DNA of 64,000 nt from Tragulus kanchil (lineage: Eukaryota > Chordata > Mammalia > Artiodactyla > Tragulidae): NCBI GenBank assembly GCA_022376925.1, contig JAIOJX010000002.1:39580501-39644500 (forward strand), read 5' to 3'. The notes below the pieces were generated by a model. It saw only the letters and a program-made list of their open reading frames with translations. It was not told where the DNA came from and did no database searches. The translations under genes were made by a program, and so were the position numbers. Every line of letters begins with the position of its first letter. Position 1 is the stretch's first letter. Positions 1 through 13,330 of this stretch are shown here, piece by piece.

Positions 1-16
1 CTAATTTAGTTATGGT

Positions 17-47
<31 letters not shown>

Positions 48-596
48 AAGAATGACCATTACTATTCAGCTATAACAACAGCCAATAAAATTTAAAGTTT
101 CCTGATTCTTAACTTAGACATTTTAAGGGCAATTTAACTAGAAAAGAATAGAAATGCTAGGAGCTGTCCATGGTAGCCAGCTCTTTAAAAAGTTAGATGT
201 TTTAAAATGCGTATCTACATACTCTGTCTAATTGGCTTTATTACCATTTTAAAAGGTCAGGATTAAATTCTTATTAGGTAAATTAACTGGGCATATACAG
301 TAATTATTTGCAGATAATGTAACTACCTTACTCTTACAACTCAATTGCAAAACTTTAAGCTTCCATAATGTTAATGAATGCTTCTGGTTGCAGCTTTAAA
401 GTATTTATGAATAAGTAAACAAAAATCAAAAGCTATTAGAAATGTAATTATTTAGGTTGACATTCACAGAAAAGTACAGTGTAAATAGTTTCCATGGTAG
501 TAGTACCATGCAAACCAACATCAAAAAGTGGAACTTGTGTGACTTTACTGCTCTTGAAATTAATTCCTGTCCTTATGTGACCTGCCATGTCTGCTA
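1..596. other. AT-rich noncoding sequence
   Basis: Contains a 27-base T run at 21-47. No gene or recognised repeat is seen. Confidence 0.6.
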
Positions 597-2771
597 TAGA
601 AATCCAAAAGATCATAATTGTTTGATATGAAATGCAAAAAGAATAGTTAAATTGAAAGTTTAACATCATGCAATTCAAAATCCCAAGCGGTATATAAACA
701 TTAAAAGAAACTTTGGACTGCTAATCCTAGGAAATGAGTTTTATGGATTGAATTCAACAAGGCTTCAGAAATGGTTCCATCTGCTGCCTAGCAGCTGGTG
801 AAAGGATAAATTTAATTCATTAATTCATTTGGAAAAAAGGATCCAAAGTAGTAAAGACTTCATTGCTCATAATGCATATAGGTGAAAACACAAACTGAAA
901 TCTGGTCCAATTGATCAACCAAGATAATGAGCCACATTTTGTCTTCCCTTTTGGTAAAGGTCTTAGTGACTGAGTCAATACGGTGTTGATTTTTATGACA
1001 ATAACCAATCATTTTAAATCATTTAAATGATAAAAATTAAAAACTCAGGGAAATTTGAAGTAAGTCACTTGTTTTAATCTAAGGAACTGTAACATTAGAA
1101 ATTAAACACATTCTCATTTTGTGTATGTGTACATGGGTAGCAGTGTGTGTCTATGCTTCTAATATATACATATTTCAACTCTAAATCATATATACCCTGA
1201 ACCAGTCCAATGAACTGCCTATGGTAAAAGACATCCTTTCATTTGTCAAAATATTCCGACTTACTCAGTCCTCAAGATTAATGTGAACATCCTTCAGCTT
1301 CAGAATTCATATTTACTCAAAAGTTACAAGGTTCAAAATAACAGTTGCTTTGTTTCCTCCTCTTTCTACCCTTCAAACCTGTTTCTCTAGCCTCTATTTG
1401 TACTCCCATACTGCAGGGGCTTCAGAAGATTAAAAAGGTGTTCTTGAAGTTGTCTTTCCCCAGCACCTCTTCTCTGTTAATCACGCTGACGCAGGACATG
1501 GAAAAAGACTCAGTTGGCTGCATGGCACGGGACTTGTAGTATCTTTATATAAAACTGATGGAGGTGTGATGCTCATTTTCTCAAATTGTTTAGATTTAAC
1601 CAGCACGGTGAAGGATTGAAAAACTTAACGTGGTTGAATTCTCTTTAGCTTATAATCATATTGGCGGATTTTTCCCCATCTAGAAATCCAAAAGATCATA
1701 ATTGTTTGATATGAAATGCAAAAAGAATAGTTAAATTGAAAGTTTAACATCATGCAATTCAAAATCCCAAGCGGTATATAAACATTAAAAGAAACTTTGG
1801 ACTGCTAATCCTAGGAAATGAGTTTTATGGATTGAATTCAACAAGGCTTCAGAAATGGTTCCATCTGCTGCCTAGCAGCTGGTGAAAGGATAAATTTAAT
1901 TCATTAATTCATTTGGAAAAAAGGATCCAAAGTAGTAAAGACTTCATTGCTCATAATGCATATAGGTGAAAACACAAACTGAAATCTGGTCCAATTGATC
2001 AACCAAGATAATGAGCCACATTTTGTCTTCCCTTTTTTGGTAAAGGTCTTAGTGACTGAGTCAATACGGTGTTGATTTTTATGACAATAACCAATCATTT
2101 TAAATCATTTAAATGATAAAAATTAAAAACTCAGGGAAATTTGAAGTAAGTCACTTGTTTTAATCTAAGGAACTGTAACATTAGAAATTAAACACATTCT
2201 CATTTTGTGTATGTGTACATGGGTAGCAGTGTGTGTCTATGCTTCTAATATATACATATTTCAACTCTAAATCATATATACCCTGAACCAGTCCAATGAA
2301 CTGCCTATGGTAAAAGACATCCTTTCATTTGTCAAAATATTCCGACTTACTCAGTCCTCAAGATTAATGTGAACATCCTTCAGCTTCAGAATTCATATTT
2401 ACTCAAAAGTTACAAGGTTCAAAATAACAGTTGCTTTGTTTCCTCCTCTTTCTACCCTTCAAACCTGTTTCTCTAGCCTCTATTTGTACTCCCATACTGC
2501 AGGGGCTTCAGAAGATTAAAAAGGTGTTCTTGAAGTTGTCTTTCCCCAGCACCTCTTCTCTGTTAATCACGCTGACGCAGGACATGGAAAAAAGACTCAG
2601 TTGGCTGCATGGCACGGGACTTGTAGTATCTTTATATAAAACTGATGGAGGTGTGATGCTCATTTTCTCAAATTGTTTAGATTTAACCAGCACGGTGAAG
2701 GATTGAAAAACTTAACGTGGTTGAATTCTCTTTAGCTTATAATCATATTGGCGGATTTTTTCCCCCCATCT
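597..2771 (+). repeat. Direct duplication 1 (unit about 1.09 kb, head to tail)
   Basis: Copy A is 597-1680 and copy B 1681-about 2771. They differ almost only in homopolymer length, for example the run after GTCTTCCC (4 versus 6 T) and the T/C runs at the right end. Junction overlap is only 1-2 bp. Confidence 0.95.
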
Positions 2772-2820
2772 GCTGGCATTTTGAGGGGAGTGAGTTTTCC
2801 CTTAGAAGTGTGTAGCTCAC

Positions 2821-3026
2821 CTTCCCGGGCGAGGTTCATGGGTCCTGGGTGCCTGTGAATTGATCACGGTAGATAAGGAGGCCCCCGACCTGCTTCAGCA
2901 CCAGCTTCCATGTCAGCCCGTTGTTTTGGATGGTGATTCCATGAATAGGTTTTGACTTTTCTTCCTCTTTGGCCATAGTCACTGTGGTGGGTTTGTTGGA
3001 TTTACTCTACAGGCTGTATTTGCACC
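2821..3026 (-). other. Exon-like block holding a complete 46-codon ORF (2836-2976)
   Basis: On the minus strand an acceptor (CCCAACCCACAG) precedes a 206-nt block that ends CCCGGGAAG before the donor GTGAGCT. Inside, an ATG at 2976-2974 in strong context (A at -3, G at +4) opens 46 codons ending at TGA 2838-2836. The peptide starts MAKEEEKSKPIHG and ends TGTQDP, with an acidic/basic N-terminus and a hydrophobic stretch (L-V-L-K-Q-V-G-G-L-L-I-Y). The stop lies about 15 nt before the donor, so nonsense-mediated decay would not be expected from that junction. I do not recognise the protein. It could be an exon of a small antisense gene, an old processed-pseudogene fragment or chance. It is single-copy in the window. 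Confidence 0.3.
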
Positions 3027-6000
3027 CTGTGGGTTGGGTTAAGAATCAGGATTTATGCATTTACTTGTACTGTTGCATTGTTTATACAGCTTTGGTTTAG
3101 TTTTGATCTTTTTTTTTTTTTTGCCTTTTTTTTTTTTGCCTTTGAGGCTCTTCCACGGTGTCAGCTGCTGACTGATAGTAGGAAAAACGGCCTCGTAGTG
3201 TGAATGAAAGGGACCTAGCGGTTGGTAAACAGAGATAAGGAATAAATAGAGCACAGGCAGAAGGAGATAGTTCTGTGGGGCCCAGGCTGCTGCCAGTCTG
3301 TTCAGGGGAGATGCAGAGCCTGCCTTTTCCCAGATTAAATTAGTGTGCGAAATCTCCAGTGACCTCCTCCGCTTCTCCCCACACTCTGCGGCCAAGCTGA
3401 GCAGCCTCTGCTGTGAAGTATTCGTTTTACCCAGGGACCGGCTGGACAATGGAGCTCTCCCTGATCCTTGTGGATGGCAGTTGTCATTCACCAGGCTGTC
3501 GGTACTGCATTGTTCAGAGGAGTTAAAGGGCTCCTACCTTGTCACGGAAAGAGGGCAGAAAGGCAACTTTGCCAGTCCCGAGCCTGCTTGGAAGGAGGGT
3601 TTGGGGGGGGGGGTAAGACTGGGGTGTGGGTGATGTGAGAGTCAGGAGAACCTGTGTAAGGGAGTAGTGCTTTTGGATTCTGCTAATATGATTAAACGAA
3701 GGCAGAAATTAAATTTTGAGTCTGGGGTCCTTGCTCAGAGAAAATATTATTGATGCTCAAAGTTTTTGTTTTTTTTTTTTTAAATTAAGATCACCCGTGT
3801 CAACCCGTGCCTGCTCTACCCTTGTTTTGCCTAAATATGCATGTATTTTATTACCTGCAAGGAATCACCCTTAAACAGTGAGCCTGCAGGATACCTCGGG
3901 AGTCTCTCTTTTTTTTTTTTCTTTTTTTTTTTTTAGTGATTTACTGCAAATATATTCAGCATTTGACTGATTAAATAGACCTTCGGCAACCTTGAGGGTC
4001 ACTGTGTAGAGTATGTACATAGAAAATGCATCAGCCCATTGTACCCTGGCAGCTAATGAGATTGGTCGTTAACTAAATGACACAAAGCCTACAAAAAAAG
4101 CTTAGCAGCTCACTAGAGTATCACAGAGTGTCCCTGCACACCACACAACGACACAAACACTGGACTGCCCTGGCCCACCCCTGCTTCCTTCTACATCACT
4201 GCTTCCCCGATGCCAGCAGGAGCGCAGAACAAAGGCAGGAGGTGCGGGTAAGTCAGTCTGGCAATTAAGCCCCAGGGAGAAAGTAGAACAGATCTTAGCC
4301 TAACCGTGGCGAGGCAAGTCCGATTCTCGACAAGTGGGTCAGAATGAAGGGGGTTTGCTATCACTTCTGGAAATGCTGCTTCAGTGATCAAAGCTCTTAC
4401 ATGGCCATCCGGCTCGATTCATTTTGCCATTTCATAAAAGTTTTTACATTTCAAAGTCGAGTGTCCTCCAGAATGCAAGGGAACTCGAACTGGAGAGGCA
4501 GGCTGTTGGCTGGAGGAAGGGAGCTTTTGCCAGGGATGGCGTTCAGGTGTGTGCGCAGGTTTGAAAAACTTTCAGAGGCATGAGGCAACTTTGATTTTAG
4601 TTAGCCCTACTGCTTATCAGCGAGAACAAAACTGGGATGTGAATGGGGGCAGTGAAGTTGTTTCTCGTCAATATAAAACTGTCCTGTGTGCCAGCCTGTA
4701 TTTAACATGAGTGGGATAACCGTTTCTTCGATCAGTATCTTAAAAATCAATCAGTCAAATAGAACAGAACAGGAAAATAAAAGCTCCTCTTTTTTTTTTT
4801 TTGGTGAGTTCCAGTTCTCTTGAATCTGCAAATAAAATTGCTGTGAATCTGTGATGTTGAATAGGATTAGTGGTTATTTGCTCGCTGTACTTGGGGGAAA
4901 AAAATCTAAGCTCCTGGACAGTGAGCAGCACGGGGGCACTCTGTCCCTTGAAAAAATGCATTTAGTATTGAGCTCTAACATCGCAGGATCCTTTTAGAGA
5001 AATATGGCAACAGGAAGTTGCTGGAAAGTCTTATCTGCCTTGCTGAAATGTCTGTCTGCCTTAGACGTGTGTACTCAGAGGCTGTTTAGTTCAAGAGAGA
5101 ATGACATTGTTACACGGCATTCAGTTAAATTCAGTATTTTATTCTAAGGACTGTCAGCTAAGTGAATTGTCAATGGTTTAATAAACCCTAACATTCTCAC
5201 TGAAAATATTTTAAAAAGTTTTGTTAAATGTGATGTTTTAAAATCGATAGATTCATAATATTGGTGCAGGATTCAATTTGGGAAGACACTGTCATTTAAT
5301 ATTAGAATAGCATGTCATCTGTTCATGAAGTAAAGCTCTCCACATTACACAGAAACCAGTTTTCAAACTTGTGTTTCTTGCCCTGAAGTATTTTTTATTT
5401 GTATAAGCGTATGGAAATATTAGGATACAGAATAGATGGCTTACTAGTAGTGTTCAGGGGAGATTGATAGTAGAAGTTCAGAATATGGTCTGGGTGACCC
5501 AGAGGTCACGTACTTTTTTTTTTGTCTTGAAGTACTTTTCTCTTTTCAAATGTGTTCCCCAAATTCATTTTCTTTATATGAGTCATTTAATACTATATGT
5601 CGACAGTATATAATATATATTATGCATCAAAAACTCTTAAGAATTATTGTTATAGTAACAGAATTTAGAAGGAAAGAGATTTTGTGAAGAAAGGGGTATT
5701 GTAGTGTCTTGTGCTTTCAAATAAGAAAGAAATACTTTGATTTTACTCAGTTCAGATATTTTGACTATGTTGTCTCATCACCAGGCCTTCTGGGTAGAAA
5801 TCATGGCAGGAGCAGGTGATCTGAAAGTGGCTACAGTTGCCAGTTAACAATCTTAGTTAGAGTCAGAGTTATGCAACTCAGTCTTTCTGTTCGGCATTGC
5901 AGATCCATGAAGTGGATCTGAACACTGAAGATCTGAAGTGGCTCTTCCTGTACTGAACATTTTAAATTTGAATCTCATGTAGTGCAATTTTTTTTTCCTG

Positions 6001-6559
6001 TGATTGCTCCTATTCATCATATTAACATCGGAATGAAATGTTCAGAGAACACAATCCTTTCAATGGCTGCACATGTTGGACTCCTGTCCACCCTTGTCCA
6101 GCACAGGGTGGGCCAGCGTGGCCTAAGCCCGTTGGTCACATGACTGTGGATAAAACTGAGTGGGGTTGTTTTCACAGAAATATACCTGTCACTCTTCCAA
6201 ACAAAATTGGGCTGCATTGCAGTTGAGATCAGAGGGCCCAGGGCATTACTTGTGCTTCATGGGAACTTGTTTTCATCAGGATCGGTCTTGAATCTGAGAG
6301 ATGTTTTTAAACATCTAACTATGAAAATACAGGAAGAAAATGCTTTTATTAACTTTCTTCTTCAAAAGAAACAGGAGGAACTTCATTTCTGTTGACAGAA
6401 GGAAACTTTGTGTTACTGAACTTTTTATTCAGATTGGTTTATTTAAGACATAGGTGTTAGCAATTCAGAGGATTATGTGGTTTGCTTTGGGTGCAAGGGA
6501 CATTTTCAGCCCTAAGGAGAACGACGATACACTTGCGAGCGAAAACGCCAGCTAAGTGC
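3027..6559. other. Noncoding, repeat-poor sequence
   Basis: Long T runs at 3110-3137, 3770 and 3910-3935. A 150-codon minus ORF (3491-3039) includes a lysine-rich stretch from a homopolymer and looks accidental. No SINE or L1 is recognised. Confidence 0.5.
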
Positions 6560-6780
6560 CATGTGAGAGGCACAGAGTAGCCACAGAACCCACACCGCAT
6601 CCTTCCCGAGTTCATATGTTCAAAACCTGGCTCTTCCACAGACCGAATCTGGGCTCCTGGGTCATCACTGAACTTTCCTGGGCCTTAGTTCCTTGGTCTC
6701 TTAGACGGGGACTGGATGGATAAATCTTGCCCTTGTCATAATTTCCATGACTAATAAGATGGTGTAAGTATTTAAAAAAC
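6560..6780 (+). mobile_element. MIR relic
   Basis: MIR-like order: GGCTCCTGGGTCATCACTGA, GGCCTTAGTTCCTTGGTC, then AATAAGATGGTGTAAGTATT. Confidence 0.6.
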
Positions 6781-7368
6781 ATTTCCTGCTTTAACTTTCA
6801 TTTCCCCTGGAGCTTGAACCAGTGAGCGGACCTGCCAACATCACATGTAGACCCCCCCCCAACCCACTGCCCCCACGTCTGCCTCACCAGTACAGAGCGC
6901 TTCTCGTGTGTTCACTTTCAGAGCCCCCAGTTTTGGGAGATTCCTTGAAAGATTGTGAAAAGTCCATTTTACGTGGCTGTGTGCTCGTACCAAGTCTAAG
7001 GTAAACAAGTCAAAAATACCAAATGTATATTGATAGTTGTGATTCCATGGGCTTATTATGCATAGTTTTATTAACAGCAGTCAAGTGTATGTTAAAATTT
7101 CATTACATTTCAACTTTCACTTTCTATAATCAGAAATACTGAATTTCATTTCATTTCAAAGCAGAATTTAAAATGAAATTTTTAATTTCGTTCCCTAATT
7201 TAAGTACTTAATGAAGGCAAATGTCTTTATCTGCTTTTAGGATTATTCTTCATTTTTTAAAAATTAGTATCTTTATTTGTTTCCCTTTGGGATTTATTTC
7301 ATAAGGCTTTGATGTAGATTATTTCTTTTAATTGATACTTTGATTTGATAAAAAAAAAAAAATTCTTC

Positions 7369-9550
7369 TTCAGGGACTTTATGACTGGAAAATATTTTAT
7401 TCCATCAACTAAAAAACCCTGAAGTTAGTTGACTGCTGAACATTTTAAAATTTCATTCTATTGAACTCTAAGAGATACCTGAGTCTCTTGCCAAGTATTT
7501 GAATATTATTTTGTCAAATGTAGCATCAAACTGACAAGTTCTCAGGTACAAATTTGTTACTTTTTGTTCAGATTCTGATTATAGAAATATTTATTCTGCT
7601 AGGGTTGACCTATATATTTCAGTTGCAACTTGGTGAGAATTTGTTATTAAGAGGAATTTCTGATCTCATGTACCTGGTGTCCACAGGTACTCTCAAAAAT
7701 GTCAGTGCATTCAGTCTTACTAGTGACTTATTTAATACTAAATAGTATTAACTATAAAAGTATAATAGCTTTTAAAATCAGAACATTTTAATTTATTTGA
7801 TTTATACAGTGTTACTATGAAGGCATAGAGGTACTTGTCACACTGTATATTCCCTAAATATTTCTAAGTACTATATTTGTGGGTGTGTCAGAATAAAATA
7901 TATATTAATTGTTATGCTATTAAGATGAAGAACTGCACTTGGTATTTCTGTGAAAAAAAAGATTTACTTCGTGATTTCATTGCAAGATAAGTCTATAAAT
8001 GGAGATGGTACGTTTTGTCCACCTTTTTCAAAATTTAAAAGTAACATAGATAGTTTCCTTTCCTAACTTTCGAGGTTTTTCCTCGTGATGGAAGCACGGT
8101 GCAAGACCAGTGTGTAAACCTTGCCTAGCCTTTTTTTTTTCATGTGTGTCCTATCCATGCCCCGCTTCTATTACTTGGCATGAGACTAAACTTAGTTATC
8201 TCGACTTACAGTGCTATGCAAAAGCAGACTGAAATGAAATGGTTAATTATTTAAATAGAATAAACAGTATTTTCATTCCTGGCATGTAGATTAAAGAGAA
8301 TATGAAAACAAAAAATGAGAAATTTTGTTATTGAAAACCTAATTTGTAAAGGAGTACCATCGGCTAGGAAGATGCGTCCAGTGTGCTCTTTTGTTTCTAT
8401 AGGATATTTGGTATGAATTAGAATGAGGGTATTTACCTCTTTTAAATTTTTTTTCTTGCTTCAGGGACTTTATGACTGGAAAATATTTTATTCCATCAAC
8501 TAAAAACCCTGAAGTTAGTTGACTGCTGAACATTTTAAAATTTCATTCTATTGAACTCTAAGAGATACCTGAGTCTCTTGCCAAGTATTTGAATATTATT
8601 TTGTCAAATGTAGCATCAAACTGACAAGTTCTCAGGTACAAATTTGTTACTTTTTGTTCAGATTCTGATTATAGAAATATTTATTCTGCTAGGGTTGACC
8701 TATATATTTCAGTTGCAACTTGGTGAGAATTTGTTATTAAGAGGAATTTCTGATCTCATGTACCTGGTGTCCACAGGTACTCTCAAAAATGTCAGTGCAT
8801 TCAGTCTTACTAGTGACTTATTTAATACTAAATAGTATTAACTATAAAAGTATAATAGCTTTTAAAATCAGAACATTTTAATTTATTTGATTTATACAGT
8901 GTTACTATGAAGGCATAGAGGTACTTGTCACACTGTATATTCCCTAAATATTTCTAAGTACTATATTTGTGGGTGTGTCAGAATAAAATATATATTAATT
9001 GTTATGCTATTAAGATGAAGAACTGCACTTGGTATTTCTGTGAAAAAAAAGATTTACTTCGTGATTTCATTGCAAGATAAGTCTATAAATGGAGATGGTA
9101 CGTTTTGTCCACCTTTTTCAAAATTTAAAAGTAACATAGATAGTTTCCTTTCCTAACTTTCGAGGTTTTTCCTCGTGATGGAAGCACGGTGCAAGACCAG
9201 TGTGTAAACCTTGCCTAGCCTTTTTTTTTTCATGTGTGTCCTATCCATGCCCCGCTTCTATTACTTGGCATGAGACTAAACTTAGTTATCTCGACTTACA
9301 GTGCTATGCAAAAGCAGACTGAAATGAAATGGTTAATTATTTAAATAGAATAAACAGTATTTTCATTCCTGGCATGTAGATTAAAGAGAATATGAAAACA
9401 AAAAATGAGAAATTTTGTTATTGAAAACCTAATTTGTAAAGGAGTACCATCGGCTAGGAAGATGCGTCCAGTGTGCGCTCTTTTGTTTCTATAGGATATT
9501 TGGTATGAATTAGAATGAGGGTATTTACCTCTTTTAAATTTTCTTCTTTC
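7369..9550 (+). repeat. Direct duplication 2 (unit about 1.09 kb)
   Basis: Copy A is 7369-8459 and copy B 8460-about 9550. Differences include one A in a homopolymer near the left end and a missing GC (TGTGCTC versus TGTGCGCTC) near the right end of copy A. AT-rich unique sequence with no gene. Confidence 0.95.
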
Positions 9551-11145
9551 AAATAACAAACAATGGTAGGGAATTAGCCTTAACATTTCTATTCTGAAGG
9601 GTGAAAAGGGGGTGAGGATGAAATATGCTCATGAAGAAAATGAAATCAAGAAAATATTGAGGCCAACAAAATGACTGCTCTAGAAAGGGGCAGGAATCCG
9701 AGCCCACGGCCCAGTCTGTGCACAGCCCTTGAGCTTTTTTTGTGTGGAATATACCAGTGTCTACCAAAAGGGTTAAAGAAAATGCATTCTGTTGCATCTG
9801 CTTACTAAATCCCTTACTTTAGTAGAAATTCAAATTTTGTAAAGATTATTCGTTTTATTGATGCATATAATTATAATCACAAGCCATCTGCTGATTTGGC
9901 AGGCATGGTTAAAATTCTCTAACTCTCATAACCTTTCAAGTACAGTGCCCTTGGGACTCCATTTCACTTTTATATTTTGGAAAACATGTAGGGACAAATA
10001 AGGGCGGTCATCTACAGAGTGTCAGGCCTGAGGAAGGGAAGGAACAGAGGTGGGTAGTGCGGTGGGTATTTTTAATGGTAGAGGAAATTAGTTTTTCCTT
10101 TTTTTTTTTTTTTTGCTTCTGACTTCATGAAGGATTATCCTAGTTCTATGATCTATTTAGGAATTTTTTTTTCCTAAGGATTAAAGCTTTCCTATTTCAC
10201 TCCCGAAAGGCAGGTTCTAAGTCTAAACAAAACAAACAAAAAAAGCCTTTCAGAATAGTGCTCACATTGGTTTTCACAGGTAAATGGAATGCATTTTACC
10301 AAGATTTTTTTTTGAGCTAATAGACTATTCCACTGGTTTTATTTTTTTCCTGAAATACATTTGATTGAATCACCCTCCAGCCATCAATTTCAGATTGTAG
10401 GACAGTTTGTACATGTTGATATGGACTTTTGATTTGAAGGTAGATTTCCAAGTGTTTTGATGGACTTCCTGTGGCTGGAATCTCCTGGGTCCCTTCTTTC
10501 CTCCCATAAACACTTGAAGTTTGGTGACATCCCACTCTGGCTTCGTTTACTTCCTTGGGACTGTGTCTACATAATGGGACCTGGTGAACTAGGAGGTTCC
10601 AACAGTCAGGCGGTGCGGTTGGAGATGGTATCTGGGCCGTATCACAGCAAGACGGCAGGTGAGCGAGGGGCACGCCAGCAGCCGTGGGATCCAGGACTTG
10701 GCTTTGTTGAATGACAGAAACACACACCACCCTCCTTCCCACTCCTTCTCTAACCCTCACACTCACCCACACTCACGCACACCTGTCAAATCAGCATCCC
10801 AAGGACCATTTCTTAGGTTTGGGCTTTAAGAAAAAGAACTTCTGGTACAAACAGTGTGCTTAGGACAATGACGATGTATGAGACACTGATAATAAAATAG
10901 CAGTCTTTGACCTTCACTGACATGCACTGTGCCGGCCCTGCATTAAACCCCTGTGTTAGACATTATGTGGTGCAATGCTTGTAATATTTCCCTTTGTACC
11001 CATTCGTGTGAATAAAGCAAATGAAATTGAGATGCATACAGGTGCCTTCCTGGAGGTCAACAGCAGGATTGAGGCCTGAAGCCAGATCTAACTGTCCCTC
11101 AAATCCATGCTCTTAATTTCTTTCTATGTAGTGTAGTCTCTGGGC
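9551..11145. other. Noncoding sequence, nothing firmly recognised
   Basis: Includes a 151-codon minus ORF (10772-10317) without recognised motifs. A weak MIR-like patch is possible near 10925-11110. Confidence 0.45.
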
Positions 11146-13330
11146 ACAGAGACTAAGGGGAAAGTAAAGCACATTGTCAGAGGCATAGTGTCAAGTGACA
11201 CTGGATCCCACAGACTCTGTGTTCTACTCACGGTCAAATATCGTCAAGTGGTTGAATGATCCTGACCCCCAAATTTGCTTTATTTTGAAAACATCTGTCC
11301 CATTCCAGGCTGGGCTGGGTGTCCACTGGGTCCTTTCCATTCCCCCAATTCTACAACTCGATGAGCTCTTTAAAACTGAAAATGTCTCAAAATTCAGAAA
11401 GTAGTTCACAGACAGTGTACATCTTCAATACACTTGAGACATAGCTATTTAACAGGCCAGCAACATGGCTACTGAAAGTAGCCTTCTCTGAGAGCTGTAA
11501 GCTCTTTCGCTCTGGTGCTAAACATCATCACATCAAAGTTACACATTTGGCCAAACAACCTTACGTCTGTGAACATCAACAGACCTGGAAACACCTGACC
11601 ACTGAATGCTTCCTCTGGGGTTGTTGGTGTCAAGTGGAAGACATGATTTATTTATTTATTTTTATTGGGATAATATAGCCTGGACTGGCTGTGGCCCGCT
11701 CTTTTGAATCCTTTGCAGCTATGAATTCTTTTAATTCTAACTACCACCAGGGCAGAGACTGATGAGTGAGGTCTGTCACCCTCTCATAGACAAGGAGACC
11801 ACGCCCTGGGGACAGCAATGAACCTGCCCAGAACTCACAGCTTCAGATCAGAGCCTGGCTTACACCGCTCAGCACTGGGGCCTTGGGCAGCGTGGGTTAC
11901 ATGGTCAGCCACTATGTTCCCTTACTCTCTGTGGATGTGTTTAGATTTTACTTTGTTTTAAAAAATTTTTGAAACATTGATTATGGGTTACAAATATGTG
12001 TAGACTTGTAGTACTTATTTTGCATTATAGATCTTCATTAAGAAGTTGCTATTATAATGCTCACAGAGTTTCCTTAAATTATTATAGAAGATTAACCCCA
12101 GAACATCGTTTACTCTTTTGCAAATACCATGTTGAAAATATAATACTGAGTAAGGAGAGTCAAGTTAATGCGATTTGACAAAACCCTTTAGAAGGAAACT
12201 GTATTTAAAATAATTTTATTCTTTCAGTGTCTAGGACAGAGACTAAGGGAAAGTAAAGCACATTGTCAGAGGCATAGTGTCAAGTGACACTGGATCCCAC
12301 AGACTCTGTGTTCTACTCACGGTCAAATATCGTCAAGTGGTTGAATGATCCTGACCCCCAAATTTGCTTTATTTTGAAAACATCTGTCCCATTCCAGGCT
12401 GGGCTGGGTGTCCACTGGGTCCTTTCCATTCCCCCAATTCTACAACTCGATGAGCTCTTTAAAACTGAAAATGTCTCAAAATTCAGAAAGTAGTTCACAG
12501 ACAGTGTACATCTTCAATACACTTGAGACATAGCTATTTAACAGGCCAGCAACATGGCTACTGAAAGTAGCCTTCTCTGAGAGCTGTAAGCTCTTTCGCT
12601 CTGGTGCTAAACATCATCACATCAAAGTTACACATTTGGCCAAACAACCTTACGTCTGTGAACATCAACAGACCTGGAAACACCTGACCACTGAATGCTT
12701 CCTCTGGGGTTGTTGGTGTCAAGTGGAAGACATGATTTATTTATTTATTTTTATTGGGATAATATAGCCTGGACTGGCTGTGGCCCGCTCTTTTGAATCC
12801 TTTGCAGCTATGAATTCTTTTAATTCTAACTACCACCAGGGCAGAGACTGATGAGTGAGGTCTGTCACCCTCTCATAGACAAGGAGACCACGCCCTGGGG
12901 ACAGCAATGAACCTGCCCAGAACTCACAGCTTCAGATCAGAGCCTGGCTTACACCGCTCAGCACTGGGGCCTTGGGCAGCGTGGGTTACATGGTCAGCCA
13001 CTATGTTCCCTTACTCTCTGTGGATGTGTTTAGATTTTACTTTGTTTTAAAAAATTTTTGAAACATTGATTATGGGTTACAAATATGTGTAGACTTGTAG
13101 TACTTATTTTGCATTATAGATCTTCATTAAGAAGTTGCTATTATAATGCTCACAGAGTTTCCTTAAATTATTATAGAAGATTAACCCCAGAACATCGTTT
13201 ACTCTTTTGCAAATACCATGTTGAAAATATAATACTGAGTAAGGAGAGTCAAGTTAATGCGATTTGACAAAAACCCTTTAGAAGGGAAACTGTATTTAAA
13301 ATAATTTTATTCTTTCAGTGTCTAGGACAG
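11146..13330 (+). repeat. Direct duplication 3 (unit about 1.09 kb)
   Basis: Copy A is 11146-12235 and copy B 12236-about 13330. The junction shows 5-bp microhomology (ACAGA). Single-base homopolymer differences cluster at the right end of copy A and the left end of copy B. Each copy includes a possible MIR relic. Confidence 0.95.
11745..11935 (+). mobile_element. Possible MIR relic (copied about 1.09 kb downstream)
   Basis: ACAAGGAGACCACGCCCTGGGG and CCTGCCCAGAACTCACAGCT loosely follow MIR order; the copy lies near 12835-13025. Confidence 0.4.

Noticed and set aside
597..2771. Repeat-spacer alternation across the window as a CRISPR-like or programmed array
   Set aside because: Units are about 1.1 kb, each with different content, only two copies each, in a ruminant nuclear sequence. 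No short repeat or nuclease gene is present.
3039..3491. 150-codon minus-strand ORF
   Set aside because: Its C-terminal lysine-rich part comes from T homopolymers, no domain is visible, and it is not linked by splice signals to a known gene. Likely chance.
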